Shown: one piece after another, positions 35,731-47,774 of the stretch
Layout: each line of letters begins with the position of its first letter
Position numbering within the stretch: the stretch's first letter is position 1
Assembly: GCF_000344685.1 (NCBI RefSeq)
Contig: NW_006920419.1
Coordinates: 110,891 to 174,890, forward strand
DNA: 64,000 nt
Reading direction: 5' to 3'
DNA from: Gloeophyllum trabeum ATCC 11539
Taxonomy: Eukaryota; Basidiomycota; Agaricomycetes; Gloeophyllales; Gloeophyllaceae
Program-made: the position numbers and the translations under genes
The notes under the pieces: model-generated
Database searches by the model: none
What the model saw: only the letters and a program-made list of their open reading frames with translations
What the model was told of the DNA's origin: nothing

Positions 35731-35801
35731 TAGCACCAGCAGGATTTGAGCCAGCGTCTGCCATACCCAACCATTCGATATAACCGTTGCACTACAAGGC
35801 T
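35731..35801 (-). repeat. tRNA-like sequence, possible SINE head
   Basis: On the minus strand a polymerase III A-box-like TAGTGCAACGGTTA is followed at the right distance by a B-box-like GGCTCAAATCC. The T-arm partly pairs, but the acceptor stem has a mismatch and three wobble pairs, and the residue before the anticodon is not U, so a functional tRNA is unlikely. The adjoining 35,540-35,730 contains related short repeats (CTCAGGCAA..ATAAGT twice), which fits a tRNA-derived SINE body. Confidence 0.4.
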
Positions 35802-36608
35802 ATACTAATCGGTGCCCAAAACCGTTTCATGATGGACTCAACCTTTGCCTTGAATGATAGCAACTCCCGAATTACGAGTCTCCACCCTTGTCTAGTGCTA
35901 CTGGTATACATTACATGTACATCTATGATCAACAGAGCCATGTATATTGCTCTGCCGCCCTCTACAGCATCGGCTAAGCAACTCAGAGAGTTAGAGCTAA
36001 GGAGCTCGGTAAGGGCGCCTTAGCGGTACTTAGCGCCTTAGCGTGGGCTGCCATTTTGCTGATGTGTCCACATCGTAGGCAAATTTGAGTGCCTCCGACG
36101 TCCCTATAGCTGTGGTCTTGCCGCGATACACGGTGGAGTGGATTTCGCTCGGAGCGTGTATTCGGTTCGGGCGCGTCTAGGGTTTTGCAAGAAGCCTCCA
36201 GGATGAGTTTCTGGGGACCCCTCTTGGGACTTTCATCGAATATAATGTGCAGCAGAGACATGGGAGATAAACAGGTTTGAATGCGAACGCCGAAACTGCA
36301 GAACGGACCAGACTCGCTACCAGTCCCCAAGCTAAGGGGCTTCTGCAACGAGACTAGGGATAAGCAAATCTGGGAATCAACTTCGTGTAATATTATTTGT
36401 GGCACCGGAAAGAAGCCAGACTTGAGCCTCGGGGTTTGTACATTACTAAGTATGTAGTAGTAGTGGCCTCTCAATTGACTTGTATTATTCTAATAGCTTC
36501 CTTTTCTTGGCCCCCTTTGCCTCGATTATGCCGGAGGCTTCAGCACTGGGACCCATTGATCCTCGTTCCGTGTCGCAGAGCGAAGAGGAAAGGAAAGCGC
36601 CATGGATA
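35740..36608. repeat. 869-bp direct repeat, left copy
   Basis: Identical as far as I can read to 37091-37959, with a constant offset of 1351. It ends exactly where the N run begins. It contains part of the tRNA-like sequence and a 163-codon minus-strand frame (35983-36474) without recognisable motifs. Confidence 0.9.
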
Positions 36609-37090
36609 NNNNNNNNNNNNNNNNNNNNNNNNNNNNNNNNNNNNNNNNNNNNNNNNNNNNNNNNNNNNNNNNNNNNNNNNNNNNNNNNNNNNNNNNNNNN
36701 NNNNNNNNNNNNNNNNNNNNNNNNNNNNNNNNNNNNNNNNNNNNNNNNNNNNNNNNNNNNNNNNNNNNNNNNNNNNNNNNNNNNNNNNNNNNNNNNNNNN
36801 NNNNNNNNNNNNNNNNNNNNNNNNNNNNNNNNNNNNNNNNNNNNNNNNNNNNNNNNNNNNNNNNNNNNNNNNNNNNNNNNNNNNNNNNNNNNNNNNNNNN
36901 NNNNNNNNNNNNNNNNNNNNNNNNNNNNNNNNNNNNNNNNNNNNNNNNNNNNNNNNNNNNNNNNNNNNNNNNNNNNNNNNNNNNNNNNNNNNNNNNNNNN
37001 NNNNNNNNNNNNNNNNNNNNNNNNNNNNNNNNNNNNNNNNNNNNNNNNNNNNNNNNNNNNNNNNNNNNNNNNNNNNNNNNNNNNNNNNNN
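36609..37090. other. Assembly gap (482 N)
   Basis: A run of 482 undetermined bases between the two copies of the 869-bp repeat. Open frames reported across it are meaningless. Confidence 0.99.
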
Positions 37091-37959
37091 CAGGATTTGA
37101 GCCAGCGTCTGCCATACCCAACCATTCGATATAACCGTTGCACTACAAGGCTATACTAATCGGTGCCCAAAACCGTTTCATGATGGACTCAACCTTTGCC
37201 TTGAATGATAGCAACTCCCGAATTACGAGTCTCCACCCTTGTCTAGTGCTACTGGTATACATTACATGTACATCTATGATCAACAGAGCCATGTATATTG
37301 CTCTGCCGCCCTCTACAGCATCGGCTAAGCAACTCAGAGAGTTAGAGCTAAGGAGCTCGGTAAGGGCGCCTTAGCGGTACTTAGCGCCTTAGCGTGGGCT
37401 GCCATTTTGCTGATGTGTCCACATCGTAGGCAAATTTGAGTGCCTCCGACGTCCCTATAGCTGTGGTCTTGCCGCGATACACGGTGGAGTGGATTTCGCT
37501 CGGAGCGTGTATTCGGTTCGGGCGCGTCTAGGGTTTTGCAAGAAGCCTCCAGGATGAGTTTCTGGGGACCCCTCTTGGGACTTTCATCGAATATAATGTG
37601 CAGCAGAGACATGGGAGATAAACAGGTTTGAATGCGAACGCCGAAACTGCAGAACGGACCAGACTCGCTACCAGTCCCCAAGCTAAGGGGCTTCTGCAAC
37701 GAGACTAGGGATAAGCAAATCTGGGAATCAACTTCGTGTAATATTATTTGTGGCACCGGAAAGAAGCCAGACTTGAGCCTCGGGGTTTGTACATTACTAA
37801 GTATGTAGTAGTAGTGGCCTCTCAATTGACTTGTATTATTCTAATAGCTTCCTTTTCTTGGCCCCCTTTGCCTCGATTATGCCGGAGGCTTCAGCACTGG
37901 GACCCATTGATCCTCGTTCCGTGTCGCAGAGCGAAGAGGAAAGGAAAGCGCCATGGATA
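37091..37959. repeat. 869-bp direct repeat, right copy
   Basis: It starts at the first base after the N run and matches 35740-36608. After 37959 the sequence continues uniquely into the paralogue gene at 38050. Confidence 0.9.
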
Positions 37960-38049
37960 GTGCGCAAGCTCGCGGGCGTGAGTCGGCTAAAAGTCTGCGA
38001 TATTTCATTGCTGATGGCAGCCCGAGTACGCGTATACTGTATCTAGTCC

Positions 38050-39549
38050 ATGACGGGCAGGATCGTCATGTCCTCTTATGAATCCCTACGCGCCGCCGGA
38101 ACCAGCGTCGTCTGTCTGTCGCCAGTGCGTTTCGTGTCGTCTACCAGCGGACATTAACCAATGCCTTTTCTTCCAGTGGGGCGACTCCTCTCCGCTCCTT
38201 CTGCCATGCATCCGATTCAGAGACCTGGTCATGCACTCCGTCATAGCAGCCACCGTGAGTCGCATGGGCACGACCGCGCACTTCTCTCATGACAGACCAC
38301 GCAGGGAGGTACTGCTGCGATAGCAGCTCCGGTAATGGGCCCGATTTCAGAAGCCGTAGTCACTACGCTAGGCGACACGATCCTAGTCGAAGTGGGACTC
38401 CACACCGGATTTGAGCTTGCCACCAAGGGTGCCAACGATCTCCTGATCGAGCACCCCGTGAGCCACTTGATCCCGCTTCATTCCAAACGGCTGGAGACTA
38501 CCGCCGTGAAAGAGCTCACGATTACGCTCAAGTACAAGCATACCGTCGAAGACGCCAGCCTGGGATTCTTCAGAAGTAGCGTGCATGGGTAGGCGTCTTT
38601 CCAGTTTTCCGTAGCGGAAAGAGATAATATTAAAAGCCGATTTTTTGCTCAGAGATAGCTCCCTGTTCGCCAGCGTGAAAGATTACTTGGCTGTGGAAAA
38701 GGGCTGGTTCTCTCCATACCTGTTCGCGAGCGGACGAAGGCCTATAATACCCCGCTCCATGAAGCCTGATGTCGTATTTTGCCACGGACCATTTCTATCA
38801 GGTCAACCGCTGAGCATACTCCCCCCTACCCCAGATGAGATTAACCCCGGCCTCCCCCAGGTGACTACAAAATCGGCGAAACCCTCCTGAATGAGTCTGC
38901 CTCAGTAATAACACTAGCAAACACCCCGCCCGCCGAGCCCGAACCGAAGCCAGAGGCGCACCATGCCTCCTCTGGCCTCAAAATCCCCACCCTCTCCAAA
39001 TTCCTCGACCGCTCGCGCACGCCCTCCCCGGAGCCGGACCCCGCACTCGCAGTGCCCCCCGCCCCGCAGCCCCGTCGCCTCGTGATCCTCGTCGTGGGAC
39101 TCAAGCCGCACCGCGCGGGCTTCTGGACGACCAGCCAGCGCCCGAGCGAGAGCGTCATCCGCTACCAGCTGCTCAACGGCTGCCCCGCCATTGTCGTGCC
39201 CGCCAAGGCCGGCGCGCCGCTCCTCGCCTGGGACACCCTGACGTTGGAGCACCTCTGGGCGGTGAGCCTGCCGCCTGAATCCGAGCCCGCAATGCCAGAA
39301 CAGGCGCGGAGTGGGTTCCACGGCATCGTCACAGTGCTGTTCGAGTACCTGGATTTGTGCGTCGACTGGGAGCGGTTGGTGCTCCCGGAAGGAGAGAAGA
39401 AAGGAGACGGGATGGACGAGAAGAAGACTACGCTTAAGGATGCGGTCGCCCTGCTGGTCGCAGCGGCGGTGAGGAGCGGGGAGAGCAAGGAGGTGAAGAA
39501 AGAAGTTGACAAGGAGCGCAGCGGTATCGCGATCTGGCGTATTCCTTGA
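38050..39549 (+). CDS. Uncharacterised protein, paralogue A of the inverted pair
   Basis: Five exons, 75, 78, 284, 149 and 689 nt: 38050-38124, 38177-38254, 38305-38588, 38653-38801, 38861-39549, 424 aa. The start is MTGRIVMSSYESLRAAGTSV. The middle holds WGDSSPLLLPCIRFRDL, ILVEVGLHTGFELATKGAND, LIPLHSKRLETTAVKELTIT and VKDYLAVEKGWFSPYLFASG. A Pro/Ser-rich linker follows (PSPEPDPALAVPPAPQPR), then RRLVILVVGLKPHR, WTTSQRPSESVIRYQLLNGC and LEHLWAV, ending VDKERSGIAIWRIP. Two conserved halves around a variable linker suggest two domains. I do not recognise the family and see no membrane segment or catalytic signature. The equivalent gene lies inverted at 45596-44101. Confidence 0.85.
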
Positions 39550-40114
39550 ACTCTTTCCAGGGTGCCAGTGCTTCATATCAAAGTTCTCCGGCCCCGAGGA
39601 TACCTTGCTTATACCCCGCGCAGTACGAACATTAACAGTGCTGTCATTCAAAGTACGTTATTATCGTGGACCAGGCATACAGCTATGTGCGATCATAGTA
39701 GGAGTGCAAGACATTATTATTTATGAGCTAGCAGCAGGACCGGGCGTCGTGTAGGCAAGTGGTGTTAAATATTGCGTTTTGAGTCGTCAGCATGAGCGTA
39801 AGAACTTGAAAGCAGAACTGGATTTGAACGACGTCAAAGAAGACCCATGAGTGAAGAAATATACCGGGGCGTGCATAGAGAAAGAGAGTTACGAGTCCGA
39901 GAAAACCTAGGCTGAACCGATGGACGGTCAAGCGGGGGCTTCGTCTCCTAAGCGCCTCGCGGCCGTGGAAGATCCCAGGTGTAGACGAATGTGCCTGGAC
40001 GTGCCGTCAAAATATTTTATGCATGGTGAGCATTTTGCAAACTTTACGAGCGGGTTGATCACTCGGCGTCTATGTACAAGTCCTTGCGTGAAAGAGCCGG
40101 ATCCGAAACGGTGC
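39550..40114. other. Intergenic segment
   Basis: 3' flanks of the converging paralogue A and La-domain genes. No gene seen. Confidence 0.5.
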
Positions 40115-43100
40115 TTATGAAGCGGGCTGTTGTTGGGGCTTCCAGGGCCCATCCGTGTGTTGACCCATCACGAACACGACGTCTTCCTCCTCCTCTTCCT
40201 CGGCCTCGATGTCAGCGGACTTCATGTCTTCAGGAGAACTCGTACTCGAAGAGGGGTTATGTTCCGCCGAAGAATGAGACGGAGCCTCTGCTTGTCCGGG
40301 AGCAGCGTCGCTCTCGAAATGACTCTTGGCTGCACCTGGCAGGACGAACTGCTTCCACTGATCTCCTCCCATCCGAACCCAGTCATCGCGCAGTTCAACA
40401 GCTGAGGACAGAGAGAGAACGTCCTTGACCAAGTCGATGTCGACCGTCAAGTGACGAACTCGGTTGAAGGACGCCAGAAGGTGGACTGATACCCAACCTA
40501 GCGAGTCCATCTAACAAGGAGAAATTTGACGACCGTCAGTTGCTACGCATACATGCAGAATGTACTTTGACTGACCCTTTGCCTGAGGAAGAAATCTTGG
40601 GCCATGTTCTGCGGGCTGAGATAATATTCCAACTGCCCTAGAAGAGACTGCCTAAAAGGATCCAGAGGGAAGGACACAGCAGAAATGGGAGCCGGCGCGG
40701 GTGGTACAGTTTGAGGAATATGTATCGGCGGAACGTATGCAGCTGGATGGTAGCCTTCATAACCGGGGACCGGGCCATAGGGGCCAATAGGAGGCACGTA
40801 ATATTGTGTCCCGTAGTCGGCCTGAGGCGGTAGTTGCTGGAAGTGCGACGGCGGTGTCACGTTAGGGTTATACCCCGACTGGCGCGACTGCTGGAAACCG
40901 CCTCCTCTAGAGAAATTTCGGGAGTCGTAGCCTCCCCTCCCGTACCCCCTCGGGCCACCCCGTCCTCTCCCCCTCCGTCCGCGCTCATAGCCGTACCCGG
41001 ATTCGAACGAATGAGAGTACCCGCGAGCGCGCATACCAAACTCACGACCACTGTTTCTCGCCCGCTCCCGCTCGCGTTCCCTTGCAATACGCTCCTCCTT
41101 TGTAATAACGGGGGCAATGCCCGTCCCACTCATCGGCCCGAAACCGTAGCCATAGTCCTTCACCTCCCACTCATCAGACTCCGCATTATATTCAGGCTGG
41201 AGAGACTGATCGGCCGGGAAAGGATAAGGGACAGGCATCCCAGGTCCCGATGGGAGTCCGCTAGCAGACGTGGCGGGCGATGCTGACGATGTAGATAGCG
41301 AGGCCGACATCGACGCAGCAGCGGAGATGCCGTCGGGAGCGCGTACGGGAGAAGGCTGGGACAAATGAGGTGAAGGCCCACGACCAGGCTGCGGGGGCAC
41401 AAGCAAAGCCTCATCCGGCTCATTGCGCATCGTAGACCCGAACTCCCACTTCGTTTCAGGATCCGTCAGGTCGATGACCTTGAATTCGACTTTATTCTCC
41501 TCCTTCGGACCTTCCCCGTTCTTGACGGGGTCTCCGTTATTCATCACGTCGGACATGAACCGACCCGGCGCCGTCTCAACTCGTCTTCGTCCTTTCGAGC
41601 TTGATTGCGTCCTTGACCTAGTCGACGGGCCTGGCTCACCTGGGCTTACCCCTATAGCAATAGTCTTGAACGTCTTGATGCCTTCTTCTTTCTCAGTAGC
41701 CTGGTCTCCAGTTGCGGTCTCTTCAGGCATCGCACTGGCCGTATTCTTCACGTCTTTCTTGAATGTCGACTCTACCGGAGCAGGACTTGGGCTTTTACTA
41801 GTGATACTGCCAAATACAACTGGCCTCTGCGGACGTCCCCGCTGACTCGCTTCTTGGGCACTCGATGTCGCCGTCTCGACAGGTCCGACCTCCCGGTAGC
41901 CAGCTACGGCTTCCGACTCACCGGGCGGTGGCGGTCTGACCATCGAAGTAGGCGGCGGAGCGCTCGGTTCGGCGCCGGCCTGTATTTGCACTGGGTCCTG
42001 TACAGGAGGAGGTATCGGAGACACCTGGGAGCTCGTCGGGTACATCGGCTGCAACTGTTCCTGCCCTGGCGCGTTGCCGTTCCAGTAAGGATATGGCTGG
42101 CCATATGGATACATATATGGTTGGTACATGGGGTAAGGCGGGGAGCCGGGATACATAGGGGAGACAACGCCAGGTTGAGAGGGGTAACCGTTCGAAGCAG
42201 GCATAGCGTACGGATTATGGGCTGGAGAGGTCGCCATGGGGTAGGCGTGGGTATGAGGACTATGGCCTGGCTGGACCGGCAAAGATAAATGCGGGAAGTA
42301 TCCGGGACTGTTCGTGCCGGATCCTTGCGAAGAGGCGTATGGGGCAATTTGTGGCGGAGGGTAAGGCATGGGCATTTCCGTATGAGGCGGCGCCCCGCCG
42401 GGAAGAGAGCTTTCTACATTGAGCGGACGACCATAGCCGCTAGTGCCAGTCGGCTCCTCGGGAAGGCGCTTGCCGCGAACGCTCTGCCGAGGGCTGGACT
42501 GGACGCTGCTGGCGACGCTTTGGACTTGCGACTGCGACGCAGAGCCACGGGTGGAGTGTGCTCGACTGTGTCCTTGAGAAGCCGGGACGGATCCTGACGC
42601 GGAGGTGGAAGTAGATGCTTGCAAGCTATTGCGAGCAGATCCCTGCCTGTTGTGATAAGGAGCCTGGTTGCGAGACGACCCATACCGATTTCGTGGCCGC
42701 ACAGCATCTGCTGCGGCCTGCAATTCTTCTGCAGGGATGGGTACCCACTTCGTTTTCTCGCCTAAAGGGTCCAGTAGGAAAGGAGGAGATGAGCATCGAT
42801 GTAGCCGGCCATTAGCATGGTATTGCAACCGGGGGAGATGTAGAAAACTATAAAGATCATGTGAAGTTATGATACATACCTTTCCGCGGAGTAGCCGGCT
42901 GCGAAGTCTCCCCTGGTCGCTTCTCCTCTGTCTTTTCAACTTCTCCTGGTGGACTAGGCTGGATGGATTTACCAACTTCCGGCCAGCTCTCGACATCTTC
43001 CACAGACGGTGGTAGACTTGCGGGAGGGGTGGGTGGTAGACGAGTGCGAGGCTTGACGACGAAAGGGTCGTCTTCCACGGCATCCTTTACGTTCACAGAG

Positions 43101-43657
43101 GTACCATTCAAAGCAGGTGGTCGAGAGGTAGACATGGACGCTTGTATTTGCCCAGACGAGTGCGATAAGGGTGGATAGGAAGGACCAGTTCCGTTGATAT
43201 GTACAGGTGAAGAAGCAGCAGCCGGTTTCTGAGGCGAACGAGACTGGGCGAAAGCCTGAGCCATTTGCTCCTTGCGAACGTTCCAGACGTTGACCGGCGG
43301 CGACTTGACGGGTGACGACTGCGACTGCGCCGACGAAGACGACTCACCGGCCTCAAGCACTCCCGCCGACGGTTCCGCCGACCCCTTCGCCTGCTGACTC
43401 CCAGGCGTCATATCCACACTCGACAGCGGTGACGAAGCCTTCGACCCGCTCGATCCGGTCATGTCTGTGCTGGAAGTGCTGGCCACAACCGAAGGTGCAG
43501 TGGCGGTCGATGAGATGGAATGATTTTGCGATGCGGTGGGATGCTGCTGCGAGCTCGCAGCTTTTGGCAACTTTGCGCTGTGGCCCTTCTTGGCCCGCTC
43601 CGCGTACGACAGTGTGTTTTGGCTCTTCGAGGCCGTCAGCGGCGCCGAAGAAACCAT
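40115..43657 (-). CDS. La-domain RNA-binding protein (LARP / Sro9 type)
   Basis: Three exons in phase, 43657-42880, 42761-40576 and 40510-40115, giving about 1119 aa. The La motif lies near the C-terminus, about residues 965-1045, split by the last intron: QSLLGQLEYYLSPQNMAQDF, FLRQR joined to MDSLGWVSVHLLASFNRVRH. Everything before it is low-complexity and Ser/Pro/Gln-rich, with Pro/Tyr/Gly-rich repeats and an RGG-like patch (RGRRGRGRGGPRGYGRGGYD). Fungal proteins with one La motif and disordered arms bind mRNA and ribosomes and affect translation and mRNA stability. A role here is inferred from that family. No RRM follows the La motif, unlike genuine La protein. It is flanked by the inverted paralogues A and B. 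Confidence 0.87.
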
Positions 43658-44100
43658 TTTCGAGGGAAAGTTGAAAGGGGGGCTGGATGAAGAACGATGT
43701 GGACGCGGCGGCGGAAAGATTGTGGCTCAGGGAAATTGCAGGGAGTTCAATGTCGATTGCACCCGATGGTTCGACCTCTAGGATTCACGGAACAGAGCCG
43801 AGCGATAAGATGCCAAGTTAAACGAAAAAATACAGGCTTAGAAAGCCTTTGAGGGTACGACGGACACGCAATTAGCGCGGTCGAGCTGCAAGCCTGGGAC
43901 TCCGAGAACGGCAGCTGCGTGACAAGGCAGTCGCCGTTCGGCGCGCGTGCACTAAGTCGTAAGTTAAAGCTGTTTGGTGCGGTACCCGTCGGATCTATTG
44001 CAGTACATATACTTTATGTAAATACAAGGGCACATGCAGGGGATAGATAGGACTGATACAAAACCCTGAAGCGATCATGGAATGGGACGAGAACACCGAC
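43658..44100. other. Intergenic segment
   Basis: Promoter side of the La-domain gene and 3' flank of paralogue B. No gene seen. Confidence 0.5.
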
Positions 44101-45596
44101 TCATGGGATGCGCCAGATTGCGACGCCACTTCTCGCCTTGTCCACCTGCTTCCTCACCTCCTTGCTCTCGCCACTCCTAATACCTGCAGCGACGACCAGC
44201 GACAGAGCGTCCCTCACTGCATCCTTAGCATAGCCAGACCGGCCTTTCGGAAGCACGACCCTGCCCCAGTCCACGCACAGATCCAGATACTCGAAGAGCA
44301 CGTTCACGACTCCTTTGAACTCGCCACCGGCGTCCCCAAGCGATTTAGCATCCTCGTCGGAGGGTAGGGGAACTTGCCACAAGTGTTCGAGCGTCATGGT
44401 GTCCCAAGACACGAGCGGTGCACCAAGCCGAGCGGGCACGACGACCGCTGGGCATCCATTCAGTAGTTGATATCGGATGACGCTCTCGTCTGGACGCTGG
44501 CTCGTCGTCCACAGTTTACGATGAGGCTTGAGACCCACTATCAGGATGACCAAACGTCGTGGAACAGGTGCCAGCTGTTCTTGTACGGGTGCGGGCTCAG
44601 TGGGCTCCGCGGGTGGAGGCGGCGTATGCGAGCGTTTCAGCGGATTCGAGAGGTGCAGTTTGCTTGCGAATGAGTTGGGCTGCGACTGGGAAGCGGCTTC
44701 TGGTTCCGACGAGGGAGCCGCGGAGAAAGATATGGCCGACACAGATTCCTCCAGCAGTGTCTGACCCACTCTATAGTCGCCTGCAGTAGACATAGTCCAG
44801 AGTTCCTGTCGCGAGAGTAGCACGGGAAGCAGACTTACCGGGTAAGAAAGGGCCATGACAGAAGAGAACGTCAGGCTTCATGACGCGCGGTATCACAGGT
44901 CTCCTGGCACTCGCGAACAGGTATGGTGAAAACCATCCTTTCTCTACCGCTAAGTAATCCTTAACGCTTGCGAAAAGTGAAGTATCACTTTGAACGAGGG
45001 AGATCTCAGCTGCAACATCGTACTTCCACAGAATGATACTCACGCATGCACGCTACTCCGAAAGAACCCCAAATTCGCGTCAACGACCGTATGCTTATAC
45101 TTAAGCGTAATCGTCAATTCCTTAACGCTCGTGGTCTCGAGTCGCGTTGAGTGAACGGGAATCAGCATATCGGTGGTCTCACCGAAGACCAGGTCGTCTG
45201 CGGCCTTGGTGCCGAGTTGGAAGCCTGCGTTTAGCCCTACCTCAACGAGAATACTATCGGCGACCGAGTCTGTCACGACATCGGATAGTGGCCCCATAAT
45301 CGGAGTAGCGATGGCTGCAGTGCCGCCCTAGTATGAAATATCATTAGAAGTTCGAGGTCCAGATGTGCATGGTAATACGTACGGTTGCTGCGGTAACGGT
45401 TTCGACGGCTAGATCTCGGAATCGTATGCAGGGTAATACGATGAACGACGAATCTCCCCACTGCAGGCACATAAGGGCGATGTTATTCTCAGCTGCGTGG
45501 TTTGCAGCAAATATGACATACTGGGGACAAGCACACAACGCTGGTACCAGCCGCACGAAGCGACTCGTACGTGGACATGACGATCCTCCCTGTCAT
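44101..45596 (-). CDS. Uncharacterised protein, paralogue B of the inverted pair
   Basis: Five exons of 75, 78, 284, 149 and 680 nt: 45596-45522, 45460-45383, 45327-45044, 44987-44839, 44780-44101, 421 aa. The first four exon lengths equal those of paralogue A. The start is MTGRIVMSTYESLRAAGTSV; then come WGDSSFIVLPCIRFRDL, ILVEVGLNAGFQLGTKAADD, TSVKELTITLKYKHTV, VKDYLAVEKGWFSPYLFASA, a Pro-rich linker, RRLVILIVGLKPHRKLW, SVIRYQLLNGCPAVVVPA and the end SGVAIWRIP. Introns have diverged in sequence while exons have not, so both copies look functional. Family and function unknown. Confidence 0.85.
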
Positions 45597-46343
45597 CGAC
45601 TATTCATTGTCAACACCTCTCCTCGGCCGGAGAAGTACATGCCCGAGATACGTACCCCCACCACCTTCCTTGCAAGCCATGATGATGTCTTCTGCTCTTC
45701 TCCTTTGGGAACGGACGCTGGATCTATCGGCGCAAGTTCTGAAGCTTTCATTACCTTGAATTCTGGACGAATGAAGATATAAAGATTGATTCAATACAAG
45801 CGTAGTGCCTATATGATGCGCTCTTATAGCCCAGAAAATGAGGCATCATCATAATCGTCAGCTGGATCACTTCTTGATTCGCGAGCTCTAGGAGTGGAGG
45901 GCGAAACCGAGCCTTAACCCGTGAAGTGGAGAACGGGTGGAGACGTGGATTTGCAGCCCAACGACGCGTCGAAACGACTCCTTCGGTTCTGCCTAGCAGA
46001 GAGTGCAGCCGATACCAGACTCGTCGCGGGTATGCAGACAAGAATCCAACCATATCGCTGGCGCCATCGCTCGCGCTGGTCCGGTGTCCTCGGTGACTGT
46101 GTGGCAGTCAACAAGACATTGACCAGCGCGAACGATGCGTTGACACTCGTAGTGTATCAAGGGTCGATAGTGCAGGTAGGTAGGATGGAACGCAGGAAAC
46201 AAGTCGGAACGCCAAAGCCACAAATTTGCCGATATTTGTCGCTCCCTCTGAATCAAGCGCCCGCTCGCCACCGTCCCTCGCATCCGTCTCGACGTTCTAC
46301 ACGACGTCGGAAATCGTGGTTTTGGCGAGCTGGAGCTTGATAC
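45597..46343. other. Divergent intergenic segment
   Basis: Promoters of paralogue B (minus) and the hydrolase (plus). No gene is supported. Confidence 0.5.
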
Positions 46344-47774
46344 ATGTCTGTAGAAAAGAACTTGACGCTTCATTTGGTTTATATTCACGGGTTCCAAGGT
46401 TAGTCGTCGTATGTACTGCGTTAGTACTCACCAGCCTAAGACGAAGAGGGCATAAGGCGACCACACCTCCTTCCAATCCTTTCCTACCGACTTGCACAAT
46501 AGTCTGCTCAAGAAGCTGCCGGAGGCCGTTAGTCTGGATAGCTGCCTATACCCCACATACAAGAGCAGGAAACCAATAAATTATGCTGCGGCTAACTTGC
46601 TCAAATGGTGGCGGTACTCTGCGCTCCTGACTTCCCACTTTTCCTGACTGCTATCAGGCTGGACACGTTGGATCCGGGTCCGGTGGTACTGCTCGCACAC
46701 TCTATGGGAGGCCTGCTGGCGGTAGATGCGGCGACTGCTCGGACGCCGCAGTCTGAGAGGATCAAGGGCATCGTCGCTTTCGATGTGCCATACCTGTCGA
46801 TGCATCCGCATGTCGTGATCAGCGGCATAGCTTCTTTATTCCCAAAGGATGACAAGAAGCGTAAGACGGAGGCAGAGCTCAATGACCCGGAGCAAGTTAA
46901 CATCGTAGATCATAAAGTCCTTGGAGAAGATCGCCTTTCACCTATGCCGTCCCCCTCTGGAACGTCCACACCAGACGCTTCGTCTTTAGCTTGTGAGCAT
47001 GTTATGCTTTGGCGACACTCACGGTGCTGAGGATATACCTGCGCAGCTGCCCGGTCTCCGTCTCCTAGTCTATCTCCCAGATCGACGCGGACCTCTTCCC
47101 CTTTGGAACTTCTAGACAAAACCTCGTCTTTCATAACGAAACTTGCGGACGAGCCCATGGTCAAGTTCTTTCGGAAACACTCGGATGAGCCATTCAGTGC
47201 TATGAAGAGATGGGTCGTCGAACACTTCGAGTTCGGGCAGTGCATGTTCGAACCCTCCGGTCTCCTTGAGCGATACCGTGCTCTCGAAGCATGGAACGGC
47301 TTATGGGTTAATTACTGGACGGAGACCGTGCCTAAGCCGGGGTCCTCGGCTTCGATACAAGACCCATTCGAGAAAGAAGGTACTACTCCGTCATTAACTA
47401 CGGCGGACATGGGCAGAATGTCTTTGGAGGATACAGGCGGAGATCTCGGGGCGGATGCGTGCCCTCTTACGAAAGAAGAAGAGAAGGAGCGCTCGAAGCA
47501 GCTCAAGAAGGCCGAGAAGGAACTCAAGAAACAGCGGGACATAGAGAAGAAAGCCCAGGAATCGCGTCCGCCGAGACACTTCATCGTGCTGCCCGGGAGG
47601 TTCAACGGTCACGCGCGACACAAGTGGCTCAGAGTGCCCATTGCCGGCGCGGAAGACGAAGTGCAGGCCCACTGTGGTCTGTTCATCAAAGACCAGAACT
47701 TGGACTATGAGGCGTTCGTGGATGGTGTCGGTGACCTTTTGCGATCCTGGTGCCGACTGATCGCTTTCTCTTGA
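46344..47774 (+). CDS. Alpha/beta hydrolase-fold protein
   Basis: Exons 46344-46398, 46457-46607, 46658-47023 and 47081-47774 sum to 1266 nt, 421 aa. The start is MSVEKNLTLHLVYIHGFQG, whose HGF is the oxyanion-side motif. YPTYKSRKPINYAAANLLKW follows. VVLLAHSMGGLLAVDAA carries the nucleophile elbow with Ser in HSMGG. The C-terminal half contains FRKHSDEPFSAMKRWVVEHF, a charged coiled segment (EEEKERSKQLKKAEKELKKQ) and HFIVLPGRFNGHARHKWLRV. This looks like the fungal lipase/esterase-like proteins related to DUF676. The catalytic His may be in the KWLRVPIAGAEDEVQAHCGL region. The third intron (GTGCTG..CCCAG) is less certain than the others. Substrate unknown. Confidence 0.78.

Noticed and set aside
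35731..35801. Functional tRNA
   Set aside because: The acceptor stem has a mismatch and several wobble pairs, and the anticodon loop lacks the usual U before the anticodon.
35983..36474. 163-codon minus-strand frame, present again at 37334-37825
   Set aside because: The second copy is part of the duplicated gap flank, so identity is not evidence of selection. No motif seen.
36397..37159. Long frames across the N run
   Set aside because: They consist of undetermined bases.
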